Source: Acidobacteriota bacterium
GTDB lineage: Bacteria > Acidobacteriota > Thermoanaerobaculia > Gp7-AA8
Length of the DNA stretch: 64,000 bases
Assembly (NCBI GenBank): GCA_016184115.1
Contig: JACPDH010000087.1
Coordinates: forward strand, 1 to 64,000
Direction: 5' to 3'
In this document: positions 33,874-45,678 of the stretch, one piece after another
How positions within the stretch are numbered: position 1 is the first letter of the stretch
Layout: every line of letters begins with the position of its first letter
Position numbers and translations under genes: made by a program
Notes under the pieces: model-generated
Seen by the model: the letters and a program-made list of their open reading frames with translations, nothing else
What the model was told of the DNA's origin: nothing
Database searches by the model: none

Positions 33874-35235
33874 ATGCTCTCGAGAAGAAATCTTCTGTTT
33901 TCGAGCGTTGCCGCCGCGGCGGGATTGCTGAGCCCGAGACGAATGCTCGCGGCGGCCACGACTACTGCTCCGGAAAGACGAAATCCATCGGTCGTTACGC
34001 CTAACGGGTCGAGTCTCCCGTGGCGCTGGGAGGATGGCTGCAAGACCTTCCATCTCATCGCCGAGCCGGTCGTCCGCGAGTTCGCGCCGGGGATGAAGGT
34101 CAACTGTTGGGGTTACAACGGCCAGACGCCCGGGCCGACGATCGAGGCGGTCGAAGGCGACCGGGTCCGCATTTACGTCGAGAACCGGCTACCCGAGCCT
34201 ACTTCGGTGCACTGGCATGGCGTGCTGCTGCCTAACGGGATGGACGGAGTTTCCGGGCTCAATCAGCGGGCGATCGGTCCCGGAGAGACATTCAAGTACG
34301 AGTTCACCGTGAAGCAACACGGCACGCAGATGTACCACCCGCACTTCGACGAGATGGTGCAGTTCTCGATGGGGATGATGGGCTTTCTCATCTTCCATCC
34401 CAGGAAGCCGCAACGGCGCATCGATCGCGACTTCGCAATCTTCCTGAACGAGTGGTTCATCAAGCCGGGGACGTCCACGCCCGATCCGGCGATGATGCTC
34501 GATTTCAACGTCTTCACCTTCAACAGCCGCGTCTTCCCCGGAACGGAACCACTCATCGCGCGGCTCGGCGATCGAATCCGCATTCGCGTCGCGAACATCA
34601 GCATGGACTCGCACCCCATCCACGTTCACGGACACACGTTCCGCTGGACCGGAAGCGACGGCGGGCCGCTCCCTGAAACGGCCTGGATACCCGAAACGAG
34701 CATCAATGTGCCGCCCGGTACGACGCGCGACGTGGAGTTCGTCGCGGACAACCCGGGTGACTGGGCACTCCATTGTCACAAGGTCCATCACACGATGAAT
34801 CAGATGGGGCACGGCCTTCCGGTGATGACGGGCGTCGATCAATCGGGCGTATCGGAACGATTGAACGAGCTCATCCCGGGCTACATGGCGATGGGGAGTT
34901 CCGGCATGGGCGACATGCCGGACATGGGGCTGCCGCGCAACACGCTTCTCATGGGTTCGCATACGGGCAACGCGGACGGCCCCTTCGGTTCGATTTACAT
35001 GGGAGGGATGTTCACGATCCTGAAGATTCGCAAGAACCTCAAGAGCTACGAAGATCCAGGCTGGTACGACCATCCCGCCGGAACCGTTGCGTCGCCGGCT
35101 GGTACGACGTCGAGTCCGGAGAAGCCGGCGTCGAAACCGCACGAGCATCATTCGTCGAATCAGGGCACGCCTACGGGCGAGTTCCAGGTGGTGCGAGCGG
35201 CTGCGTGCTCGACGCCAATGACGGGGAGGAGATGA
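33874..35235 (+). CDS. Multicopper oxidase, Tat-exported (CopA/PcoA/CueO-like)
   Basis: A 453-residue enzyme that probably oxidises Cu(I) to Cu(II) in the periplasm while reducing oxygen. It begins with a Tat-type signal (SRRNLLFSSVAAAAGLL). The four copper sites are visible: HWHG, YHPHFDE, HPIHVHGHTF and HCHKVHHTMNQM, which supplies the type 1 ligands Cys, His and Met. The tail is rich in Met (YMAMGSSGMGDMPDMG) and His (HEHHS). Size is typical of two-domain-like compact oxidases. It starts two bases after the outer-membrane factor stop. Confidence 0.92.
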   Translation: MLSRRNLLFSSVAAAAGLLSPRRMLAAATTTAPERRNPSVVTPNGSSLPWRWEDGCKTFHLIAEPVVREFAPGMKVNCWGYNGQTPGPTIEAVEGDRVRIYVENRLPEPTSVHWHGVLLPNGMDGVSGLNQRAIGPGETFKYEFTVKQHGTQMYHPHFDEMVQFSMGMMGFLIFHPRKPQRRIDRDFAIFLNEWFIKPGTSTPDPAMMLDFNVFTFNSRVFPGTEPLIARLGDRIRIRVANISMDSHPIHVHGHTFRWTGSDGGPLPETAWIPETSINVPPGTTRDVEFVADNPGDWALHCHKVHHTMNQMGHGLPVMTGVDQSGVSERLNELIPGYMAMGSSGMGDMPDMGLPRNTLLMGSHTGNADGPFGSIYMGGMFTILKIRKNLKSYEDPGWYDHPAGTVASPAGTTSSPEKPASKPHEHHSSNQGTPTGEFQVVRAAACSTPMTGRR

Positions 35236-35238
35236 CCG

Positions 35239-35883
35239 ATGAAGCGAATCGTGAAGCTCGGTCTCATCGCGACGATGGCCGTTGCGTTGTTAGGACTATT
35301 CGTGTTCGTGCGAACGCTTCGCTATGGATTCAGCGCGCTCGACGAGCCGATGGCCATCGAGACGTTCATGGCGAAGACGATGCGTCACTGGGCCGTTCCG
35401 TCCGACCTGCGCGACGCGAAGAACCCGCTGCCGCTGACGCCGGAGCTCCTCGCAGAGGCGCGGACGCACTTTGCCGACCACTGCGCCACCTGTCACGGCA
35501 ACGACGGAAAAGGCGAGACGTCACTCGGGGCGAAGATGTACCCACCGACTCCGGACATGACGCTTTCCGCGACACAGTCGATGTCCGACGGTGAGCTCTT
35601 CGCGACGATCGAGAACGGCATTCGCCTAACCGGGATGCCGGGATTCGGCAGCGGCACCGCGGAATCGGCGCGAGGAAGCTGGTCGCTCGTTCATTTCATC
35701 CGGCACATGCCGAAGCTCACCCCCGAAGAGCTCGTGGAGATGGAATCGCTCAACCCCAAGTCTCCCGAGGAATGGGAGGCACTGAAGGCGGAGGAGGAGT
35801 TTCTGTCCGGAGGCGGCACGGAGAAAACCGCCGTCACCTCATCACAATCAAAAGAACAACAGCCACAACCGCATCACCACTAA
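35239..35883 (+). CDS. Mono-heme cytochrome c
   Basis: A 214-residue exported protein with an N-terminal anchor (LIATMAVALLGLFVFV) and one c-type heme site, CATCHGNDG, at about residue 80, with a likely axial Met in RLTGMPGFGSG. A class I cytochrome c fold of the c6/cbb3 type is expected. The tail is acidic, then His-rich (PQPHHH). It follows the multicopper oxidase by 3 bases, so it may be its electron donor or acceptor. Confidence 0.85.
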   Translation: MKRIVKLGLIATMAVALLGLFVFVRTLRYGFSALDEPMAIETFMAKTMRHWAVPSDLRDAKNPLPLTPELLAEARTHFADHCATCHGNDGKGETSLGAKMYPPTPDMTLSATQSMSDGELFATIENGIRLTGMPGFGSGTAESARGSWSLVHFIRHMPKLTPEELVEMESLNPKSPEEWEALKAEEEFLSGGGTEKTAVTSSQSKEQQPQPHHH

Positions 35884-35896
35884 GGAGATCGTTGTC

Positions 35897-36196
35897 ATGC
35901 GTAAGATTCTCATGCTTCTGTCCCTCGTCCTCTTCGTCAGTTCGTTCGCATACGCCCACGACGAGCACGCGAACAAATTCCTCGGAACCGTCAAGTCGGT
36001 CAAGGACAACAACCTCGAACTGTCGTTCGAAGATGGCGACACGAAGACTGTCGTCCTCACCGAGAAGACCGTGATCCTCAAGGGGAAAGAAAAGGCTGAC
36101 CGATCCGCCCTCACGGAAGGAGTCCGCGTGTCGGTCGAGATCGACAAGGAGAACAAGGCGATCACCATCAAGCTCGCGACAGATCCTCCGCAATGA
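35897..36196 (+). CDS. Small exported beta-barrel (DUF5666/OB-like) protein
   Basis: A 99-residue protein with a signal peptide (LLSLVLFVSSFAYAH), then HDEHANKFLGTVKSVKDNNL and alternating strands to the end. The pattern resembles DUF5666 or OB-fold proteins such as the CusF type. The His/Glu cluster after the signal cleavage site might bind metal. It follows the cytochrome by 13 bases, ribosome site AAGGAG, and closes the operon. Confidence 0.75.
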   Translation: MRKILMLLSLVLFVSSFAYAHDEHANKFLGTVKSVKDNNLELSFEDGDTKTVVLTEKTVILKGKEKADRSALTEGVRVSVEIDKENKAITIKLATDPPQ

Positions 36197-36338
36197 TCGC
36201 ATCACCGCGATCTACATTGGATCCGTCGCGGCGGCAATGGACGGCATCCGCAAGGTGATGGGACCGCAGTTTGCAGCTCGATAGTGTCGTGTAAAGGCCG
36301 GGGGTGAGAGCGCCGTTGAAGTTGCAGGTGGACGATCA

Positions 36339-37286
36339 ATGAGCATACCGCGACCAACCATGACCCGAATTCGACGGTGGGTGATAGGTAGCAGCATCGC
36401 AGTCACCGGATTTTTCGGACTCGTCGAGGTTCTGGCCGGCATGAATGTGAGGCGTGAGCGCGACGCGCGGCGAGCGTTAGGCGATCGTCTCTACGTGGAA
36501 TCCCTTGGGACTCGCGATCCCATCGTGTTCATCGCGGGACTGCAGGCATCGACTCGTTACTGGGGCAGTACGTTCGACCCGCTCGGGTCGTCTCATCGTC
36601 TCCTTTTCGTCGACATGCTTGGATTCGGCAGGTCGCCGTGGCCCGACGTCGACTATGGCTTGGATGTCCAGCTCGAGTGGTTGCGTCGCACGCTGGTGGC
36701 GAAGGGGGCAACCCACGACGTGATACTCGTGGGTCACTCGTTCGGCGCGATCATCGCGGCGCATTACGCGGCGCGATATCCCGACGACATCCGACACGTC
36801 TATCTACTCGGCACGCCGGTGTACGACTCCGTGGACGAGGCTCGCGAGCGGATCCACGACATGTCGCACCTCGCGGCGTTGTTTGCACTGAACCCCTTCC
36901 TGGCGCGTGAAGGGTGCATGGGCGTCTGTGCGTTTCGTCCGCTCTGGAGGGTGACGCTTCCGTATCTCCGGCCGGATCTTCCACCCGAGGTCGCGATCGA
37001 TGGCGTCTCGCATCATTGGGCGTCGATTCACGGATCGATCCAGCACATTCTTTTACGCACGCGCGTTGCGGATGCTGTGAAGCAGATCGGTCGGAAGGTG
37101 ACCTTCCTGCACGGTCGTAGCGACGACGTTACCGCGATCGGAAAAGTGCGGGGTCTCGCGGCGGCGACCGGTGCAACCGTCATCGAAACTCCAGGCGGTC
37201 ATCACGGCTATCGCACCCCACTGCTGCGCATCCTTGCGACTGATCCGGCCGTAGGCCGCCTCCGGCGGCAACCCGTCACGGAGTGA
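36339..37286 (+). CDS. Membrane-anchored alpha/beta-hydrolase
   Basis: A 315-residue hydrolase, paralogue of the lipoprotein at 18.7 kb. It has an N-terminal anchor (VIGSSIAVTGFFGLVEVLAG), the nucleophile elbow GHSFGAIIAAHYAARYP, an Asp in LHGRSDDVTA and the catalytic His in GGHHGY. Shared features with the paralogue include LLFVDMLGFGRSPWP and LRRTLVAKGATHDVILVGHS. Substrate unknown. A GGTGGACG site precedes ATG 36339; ATG 36360 is an alternative. Each hydrolase in this window sits close to metal-related genes. Confidence 0.82.
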   Translation: MSIPRPTMTRIRRWVIGSSIAVTGFFGLVEVLAGMNVRRERDARRALGDRLYVESLGTRDPIVFIAGLQASTRYWGSTFDPLGSSHRLLFVDMLGFGRSPWPDVDYGLDVQLEWLRRTLVAKGATHDVILVGHSFGAIIAAHYAARYPDDIRHVYLLGTPVYDSVDEARERIHDMSHLAALFALNPFLAREGCMGVCAFRPLWRVTLPYLRPDLPPEVAIDGVSHHWASIHGSIQHILLRTRVADAVKQIGRKVTFLHGRSDDVTAIGKVRGLAAATGATVIETPGGHHGYRTPLLRILATDPAVGRLRRQPVTE

Positions 37287-37432
37287 CCGCGCTACGAGAA
37301 CACGGTGCATTTCGGGTGGCGGAAGCTCCGCGGCCACGTGGTTCGAGCTCGAAGTGGAAAGAATCCTTCCCATCCGTCACGTTTTCCTGGCAGCTCCGTC
37401 TTTGTTGGCGAGAACCACGTGACGGAGGATCC

Positions 37433-38536
37433 ATGAGAGTCGCAGGAATCGCATTCGAGCCCGACGTCAGTCTGGCCATGCAAGGGGATGAGCAAGCGTA
37501 CGGACGTGTCGTCGAACGATGCGCGGCGACCGTTTGCTCGATCGCCCTGGCAATCGTCCGCGACGTGCACGCCAGTGAGGACGTGGCGCAAGAGGTCTTT
37601 CTATCGATCTGGACGAACTTGCGCCGCCTCCGCAATCCGGAGAGCTTCGTACCCTGGATTCGTCAGGTAACCCGCAATCACGCCTACGACTGGCTTCGGA
37701 AACGGAGCCGGGAAGTTCCTTCGGACGTCCAGATCGCCGCGGCGGTCGACGCCCGCCTTTCTGCCGTCGATCAACTCGTCGATGAGGAAGAACGGTCAGT
37801 TCTGGAGCGCGTCATCGATGAACTTCCGGACGAAGCGCGCGAGGCGGTCATCCTCTACTACCGAGAAGGAAGCTCTGCGCGTCAGGTTGGCGTTCTGTTA
37901 GGCGTGTCCGAGGAGGCAGTGCGGCAGAGGCTGTCGCGAGCGCGCGGCCGCATTCGCGACGAGATGTTGAGCCGTTTCGGGCGGACCGTCGTTCGCACGA
38001 CTCCGGGAGCGGCGTTCGTCGGCGCAGTGGCCGCGGCGCTCGCCGTCGCCGCGCCAGGCGCATCAGCGGCAGTTCTGGCGACGGCCGGATCTGCAACCGG
38101 GAAAAGTTCTGGTCTTCTGCTCGCAGCGAAAGTGGTCGGTGTTGGAGCGATCACCGGCCTCGTCGGGGCCGTGATGAGCTCACATCATCTCGGAGCGCCG
38201 TTCGATGACCAGGAGAAGCGGGAGCTGAAGTCGTTTCACCACGTCGTACTGGCGGTGCAGCTCGTCGCCCTGGGAGCGCTCGCCGCCGCCTCGCGGCTTC
38301 CGGGTGCACGATGGTGGGGCCTCGGCGTCTACCTCATCTGGCTCGTGGGGATCGTTTCGTTCTACCGCGTCCGGCTGCCTCGAATCCTTGCGCGACGCCA
38401 CGCGTGGGAGCGTGCGGTCGATCCGACCGCCGCGGCGCGGCATGCGACCGATTGGAGGAACGGCGAGATGGGGACTGCGCTCGGCGCCGGTGTTGGCGGC
38501 GGGATCATCATGTTTCTGCTCTATCGCTGGCTCTGA
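37433..38536 (+). CDS. ECF sigma factor fused to a multi-span membrane domain
   Basis: The N-terminal 175 residues are an ECF sigma factor: region 2 (DVAQEVFLSIWTNLRRLRNP, WIRQVTRNHAYDWLRKRSRE) and region 4 (LPDEAREAVILYYREGSS, ARQVGVLLGVSEEAVRQRLS). Then come about five membrane segments to the C-terminus (for example LLLAAKVVGVGAITGLVGAV and WWGLGVYLIWLVGIVSFYRV). The membrane part could act as a built-in anti-sigma that holds the factor at the membrane. Start 37433 has GGAGGATCC; longer readings overlap the hydrolase. The stop lies just before a 34-base inverted repeat. Confidence 0.85.
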   Translation: MRVAGIAFEPDVSLAMQGDEQAYGRVVERCAATVCSIALAIVRDVHASEDVAQEVFLSIWTNLRRLRNPESFVPWIRQVTRNHAYDWLRKRSREVPSDVQIAAAVDARLSAVDQLVDEEERSVLERVIDELPDEAREAVILYYREGSSARQVGVLLGVSEEAVRQRLSRARGRIRDEMLSRFGRTVVRTTPGAAFVGAVAAALAVAAPGASAAVLATAGSATGKSSGLLLAAKVVGVGAITGLVGAVMSSHHLGAPFDDQEKRELKSFHHVVLAVQLVALGALAAASRLPGARWWGLGVYLIWLVGIVSFYRVRLPRILARRHAWERAVDPTAAARHATDWRNGEMGTALGAGVGGGIIMFLLYRWL

Positions 38537-38545
38537 AAAGGTGGA

Positions 38546-38686
38546 AGGTGGGGTCACACCGAAAGTTGAAAGTTTAGCGAGGGCTGCGGGCGCTAAACTT
38601 TCAACTTTCGGTGTGACCCCACCTCTTGCCCACCACCTCTTGCCCAAAACTTTCAACTTTCGGTGTGACCCCACCTCTTGCCCACC
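38546..38686. repeat. Perfect 34-base inverted repeat plus a 40-base direct repeat
   Basis: Two arms of 34 bases (38546-38579 and 38591-38624) are exact reverse complements around an 11-base loop. The right arm continues as a 40-base unit (38595-38634), which repeats exactly at 38647-38686 after 12 bases. The unit ends in GGTGTGACCCCACCTCTTGC. A related copy lies after the cytochrome operon at 8.99 kb. The element follows directly after the sigma-factor stop and could end its transcript. Confidence 0.75.
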
Positions 38687-38770
38687 CCCAGCATTGGTCC
38701 CATGGTGTCTGGCCCGGTGGTCACTTCGAATGTCGGTGCGATTCGTCTCCATTTCGGCACGAGCCTTCGC

Positions 38771-38798
38771 TTGACCTTGGTTCCCGGATGTGTATCAT
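38771..38798 (+). promoter_or_regulatory. Promoter giving a leaderless transcript for the czc operon leader
   Basis: TTGACC (38771-38776) and TATCAT (38793-38798) are 16 bases apart. The ATG at 38807 is only 8 bases after the -10, so the message should start at or next to the start codon. There is no Shine-Dalgarno site. Confidence 0.6.
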
Positions 38799-38806
38799 CG
38801 CCCTCC

Positions 38807-39151
38807 ATGTTCGTCGGCACGGTCAGGGGGCGCAAGCTCTCCGTGATCTCGTTTCTCTTCGTGCTCGCAGTGTGCGCAGCGTTCGCGGCGCACGAACGGC
38901 TGCACGAGATGGAGATCGCCGCCGGCGGGCACGCTCCGGAGCAGCACGACGGCGTGGCTCACGACCATCCCGGAATCGCTCCGACCGGCCCACTCGTCAC
39001 GAGCCTTCTCGTCGCAGTTGGGATCGTGCTCGTGACACCCACCTTACTCCTCTCGCCAGGCCATCCCAGCGCCCCGCGACACCTTTGTGCGGGACCACCT
39101 CGCGATAGCGGCGGCCGCCTCCACGACATTCTCTGCGTTTATCGCGTCTGA
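38807..39151 (+). CDS. Small His-rich membrane leader protein of the czc operon
   Basis: A 114-residue protein: N-terminal membrane segment (LSVISFLFVLAVCAAFA), a His-rich loop (HERLHEMEIAAGGHAPEQHD, HDHPG), a second span (LVTSLLVAVGIVLVTPTLLL) and a tail GGRLHDILCVYRV. It resembles the other four leader proteins in plan and tail and, like CzcI in Cupriavidus, precedes an RND operon. The start is set by the leaderless promoter; the frame upstream contains repeat DNA. The czcC-like gene follows after 77 bases. Confidence 0.68.
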   Translation: MFVGTVRGRKLSVISFLFVLAVCAAFAAHERLHEMEIAAGGHAPEQHDGVAHDHPGIAPTGPLVTSLLVAVGIVLVTPTLLLSPGHPSAPRHLCAGPPRDSGGRLHDILCVYRV

Positions 39152-39228
39152 TCCTCCCTCCATCGAACCGCATCACCCGTTCACGGGATACGTGTACCAC
39201 TCACACCTTCATTCGGAGGAGGAGAATC

Positions 39229-40506
39229 GTGCATTTCACACGCTACTACGCGGCGATCGTCTTCGTTCTGGCGGTCGGCAGCGCTGCAGGACAGCAAACC
39301 TCGGCGGGCGCCGCGGCGTCCGGAGAGCTTTCACTCGAACAGGTGCTGTCGCTCGCCCTAACGCGGAACCCGGAGCTTGCCGCCGCGGAGCGGGAGATCC
39401 TTGCGAGAGGAGGGCGAGCACACCAGGCCGCAGCGCTTCCCAATCCTCAGCTCGCCGGCATCAGCGAGAATCTCGGCGGCGACGACGTCCTCACGGGTGG
39501 AGTGCAGTCGACGCTGCAGCTCGAGCAGCTCGTCGAGCTAGGTGGCGATCGCTCCGCACGTCGCGCGATGGCCGGTGCCGCGCTGGAGCTGGCCCGCTGG
39601 GATCTCGCTGCGCGAGGCCTCGACGTCGTCGCGCGCGCCACGAGCGCGTTCGGCGAGGTGCTCGCCGCACAGCGACACGTCGAGCTCGCCGAGGATACGG
39701 TACGCCTGGCGGAAGAAGTGCGTGCAACCGTCGCAGCGCGCGTCGAGGCCGGAAAGGTTTCGCCGATCGAGGAGACGCGGGCCGAAGTTGCCCTCGCGAC
39801 GGAGCGCATCGAGCGCGACCGTGCGGTCACGGAGCTCTCCAGCGCCCGGTCCCGGCTCGCGGCCATCTGGGGCGACACCACGGTCGGGTACGAGCGCGTC
39901 GCCGGCGAGCTCGATGCGACTCGCGAGTTTCCACCGCTCGACGAGATTCTCGCCCGTCTCGATCGAGCTCCCGATCTGGCGCGGTGGGACGCGGAGATCG
40001 CCGAACGCGAAGCAATTCTCGAAAGCGAGCGTGCACGCGCGATTCCCGACCTGACCTTGAGCGGCGGCTATCGCGAATTCGAGCTTGGTACAAACGCGTG
40101 GGTCGCCTCCGCATCGTTCGCGCTCCCGTTGTTCGACCAGAACCGAGGCGCGAAGACCGAAGCGAGCGAGCGGATTGCAAGGGCCAGGGAAGAGCGTCGC
40201 GCGGCGAGCGTGCGGATCCGTCAGAAGGTCGGCGAAGCGCATGGATCGCTCGTACGCTCCGAGAACGAGGTCAGGAATCTCCGCGACGAGGTCGTTCCAC
40301 GAGCCGAAAGCGTCTACGACGCGATCAGCGAAGGCTACCGCCTCGGAAAGTTCGGCTACATGGAAGTTCTCGACGCGCGACGCACTCTCGCCGCCGCCCG
40401 CGGACAGCTCCTTCACGCCCAGGCCGACCTATGGCATGCGGCGGCCGAGCTGCAGCGCCTCACATCGACACCGACAATCGAAACCTCGAATGGAGAACGA
40501 CAGTAA
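39229..40506 (+). CDS. Outer-membrane efflux factor (CzcC-like, TolC family)
   Basis: A 425-residue TolC-family channel. GTG 39229 has a strong AGGAGGAG site and leads into a signal peptide (AAIVFVLAVGSAAGQ). Two helix-pair repeats follow, from ALTRNPELAAAEREILARGG near 45 and APDLARWDAEIAEREAIL near 245. No lipobox. The stop overlaps the next ATG (TAATG), so the adaptor is coupled. A long plus-strand reading in another frame through this gene is a shadow. Confidence 0.86.
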   Translation: MHFTRYYAAIVFVLAVGSAAGQQTSAGAAASGELSLEQVLSLALTRNPELAAAEREILARGGRAHQAAALPNPQLAGISENLGGDDVLTGGVQSTLQLEQLVELGGDRSARRAMAGAALELARWDLAARGLDVVARATSAFGEVLAAQRHVELAEDTVRLAEEVRATVAARVEAGKVSPIEETRAEVALATERIERDRAVTELSSARSRLAAIWGDTTVGYERVAGELDATREFPPLDEILARLDRAPDLARWDAEIAEREAILESERARAIPDLTLSGGYREFELGTNAWVASASFALPLFDQNRGAKTEASERIARAREERRAASVRIRQKVGEAHGSLVRSENEVRNLRDEVVPRAESVYDAISEGYRLGKFGYMEVLDARRTLAAARGQLLHAQADLWHAAAELQRLTSTPTIETSNGERQ

Positions 40507-41966
40507 TGAACGCGCGATCCAGGATCCTTGCAGTTCTCACCACAATGACACTCCTCCTCGGCCTCGCCGCGTGTGGTCGCACTCCCTCGCAGGCGAACGA
40601 AGGCGAGGGCAAAGGCCCTCACGGTGGCAAACTTTTGTCCAAAGGCGATTTCTCGCTCGAAGTGAAGATCTTCGAAGAGGGCGTCCCTCCGGAGTACCGT
40701 CTCTATGCATTCGACACCGGAAAACCGTTAGCCCCCTCCGCCTTCGAGGCGACGATCACGCTCGCACGCCTCGATCGCACCGACACGATCAACTTCTCGC
40801 CTCGTGGCGACTACCTGCTCGGCGACAAGGAAATCGTGGAGCCTCACTCCTTCGACGTGACCGTGAAGGCGAAGCACAACGGCGAGGCCTATGACTGGAC
40901 GTTCTCCTCGTACGAGGGAAGAACGGTGATCAAACCCGAGGAGCTCGCGGCCGCGGGAGTCGTGATCGAGAAGGTCGGATCGGCGTCGATGAAGAACGTG
41001 ATCGAGCTCCCCGCGCAGATCGCGCTCAACGCCGACCGAACGGCGCACGTCGTCCCGCGCCTTGCCGGTCTTGCGACCGAGGTCCGAAAGAACCTCGGCG
41101 ACCGCGTCGTGCGCGGCGAGATCATGGCGGTGCTGGACAGTCCCGACCTCGCGACCGCCAAAGAGGCGTACGTCGAATCGGTGCACCGTCTCGAGCTCGC
41201 CCGGATCTCAGCCGAGCGCGAGGAGTCGCTCTGGAAGAAGAAGATCTCGTCCGAAGAGGACTATCTGATCCGGCAGCATGCGCTGGAAGAGGCGAAGCTC
41301 ACGCATCAGGCCACGTCGCAGCGTCTCGCGGCATTCGGCGTTCCGGCGGAGGAAATCGCCGGACTCGAGAAGGCCCAGGGAACTCTGGCCCGCCACGTGC
41401 TGCGCGCGCCTCTCAGCGGCGTGGTCATCGGCAAGCACGTCACCGTCGGGGAAGCGGTCGAGGCCACCGAGACCATCTTCACCGTCGCCGACCTTTCGAC
41501 GGTGTGGACCGACATCACGGTTCCGGCCAATCAGTTAGGCGCCGTGCGAACCGGCCAGCAGGTCGAGGTGCACTGGGACGACGAGGACATCAAGGTCCCC
41601 GGGAAAGTGACGTACGTCGAGGCGATCGTCGGCGAACAGACGCGCTCGTCGCGCGCGCGGGTCGTCATCGACAACAAGGACGGCGTCTGGCGCCCCGGCA
41701 TGTTCGTCAACGTGCACCTGACCGAAGACGAGAGCATCGTGCCGATGGCCGTCAAGGCCGAAGCGCTCCAGACCTTTCGCGATTGGGATGTGGTCTTCAT
41801 CAAAGTCGGTAACACGTTCGAAGCGCGGCCGCTCGAGCTCGGTCGCCGTGAAGGTGAGTGGGTGGAGGTCGTCTCCGGCCTGACACCAGGCATGGAGTAC
41901 GCGTCGAAGAACAGCTTCGTCCTCAAGGCGGACGTGCTCAAGTCGGGCGCGAGCCACGACCACTAG
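40506..41966 (+). CDS. RND periplasmic adaptor, CzcB-like lipoprotein
   Basis: A 486-residue adaptor. It starts with a lipoprotein signal (LTTMTLLLGLAACGR, lipobox LAAC). Residues about 35-135 form an extra beta domain (KGPHGGKLLSKGDFSLEVKI, EYRLYAFDTGKPL) known from CzcB-type adaptors. A barrel-sandwich and hairpin follow (LGDRVVRGEIMAVLDSPDLA, RAPLSGVVIGKHVTVGEAVE), then beta-barrel and membrane-proximal domains. The tail SGASHDH is short and His-containing. Four lines of its reading frame upstream of 40506 lie over the czcC-like gene and are not part of it. Confidence 0.88.
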   Translation: MNARSRILAVLTTMTLLLGLAACGRTPSQANEGEGKGPHGGKLLSKGDFSLEVKIFEEGVPPEYRLYAFDTGKPLAPSAFEATITLARLDRTDTINFSPRGDYLLGDKEIVEPHSFDVTVKAKHNGEAYDWTFSSYEGRTVIKPEELAAAGVVIEKVGSASMKNVIELPAQIALNADRTAHVVPRLAGLATEVRKNLGDRVVRGEIMAVLDSPDLATAKEAYVESVHRLELARISAEREESLWKKKISSEEDYLIRQHALEEAKLTHQATSQRLAAFGVPAEEIAGLEKAQGTLARHVLRAPLSGVVIGKHVTVGEAVEATETIFTVADLSTVWTDITVPANQLGAVRTGQQVEVHWDDEDIKVPGKVTYVEAIVGEQTRSSRARVVIDNKDGVWRPGMFVNVHLTEDESIVPMAVKAEALQTFRDWDVVFIKVGNTFEARPLELGRREGEWVEVVSGLTPGMEYASKNSFVLKADVLKSGASHDH

Positions 41967-45161
<3,195 letters not shown>

Positions 45162-45168
45162 TGAGGCG

Positions 45169-45678
45169 ATGGGTCGAGGCCCGATTTACGCGCTCGGTGC
45201 GGCGGCGCTGTTTGGACTGAGCACGCCGCTCGCAAAGCTCCTGTTAGGGCGCGTCGAGCCGCTCGCGCTCGCGGCGCTCCTCTACCTCGGGTCGGGATTC
45301 GGGCTCGCGTGCTGGCGGCTGCTCGCGCGCGGGCGGGCGCGGTCCGCCGCAAAGCTCCAGCGCTCCGATCTCGGCTGGCTCGCCGCGGCCATTGCCGCAG
45401 GGGGAGTCGTCGCACCGATCCTCGTTCTCGCCGGCCGCGAGCGGACGACCCCGGCATCGGCGTCGTTGCTCATCACCGGCGGAGTCGTGAACGCCACGAT
45501 TGCGATTGCGGGCGGCGTGGAGCTCCCCGCGAAGCCGGTGATCGCTGGCGCGGCGCTTCTCGGATTCGCGAGCTACGGCGTCAGTCTCGCGCTCTTCGTC
45601 GCCGCGCTGCGCGAAGTCTGCACGGTGCGTGGTGGCCCCGCTGTGCGGGGCCGCATTCTGGATAGCTCCGCGCGTTAG
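45169..45678 (+). pseudogene. EamA/DMT transporter, internally deleted and truncated by a hairpin repeat
   Basis: The first 105 residues read as the start of a DMT-superfamily permease (MGRGPIYALGAAALFGLSTP, about four spans). At SASLLITGGVVNATIAIAGG the sequence jumps from the end of span 4 to what is normally the second half of the protein, missing roughly 60-70 residues. It then runs FASYGVSLALFVAALRE and the last 18 residues come from the repeat that begins at 45633. Intact relatives are about 290 residues with ten spans. It is therefore probably nonfunctional. It follows the czcA-like stop by 7 bases. Confidence 0.62.

Noticed and set aside
39087-40505. Long N-terminal extension of the CzcB-like frame
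   Set aside because: It overlaps the whole CzcC-like gene, is Arg-rich, and the lipoprotein signal starts at 40506.
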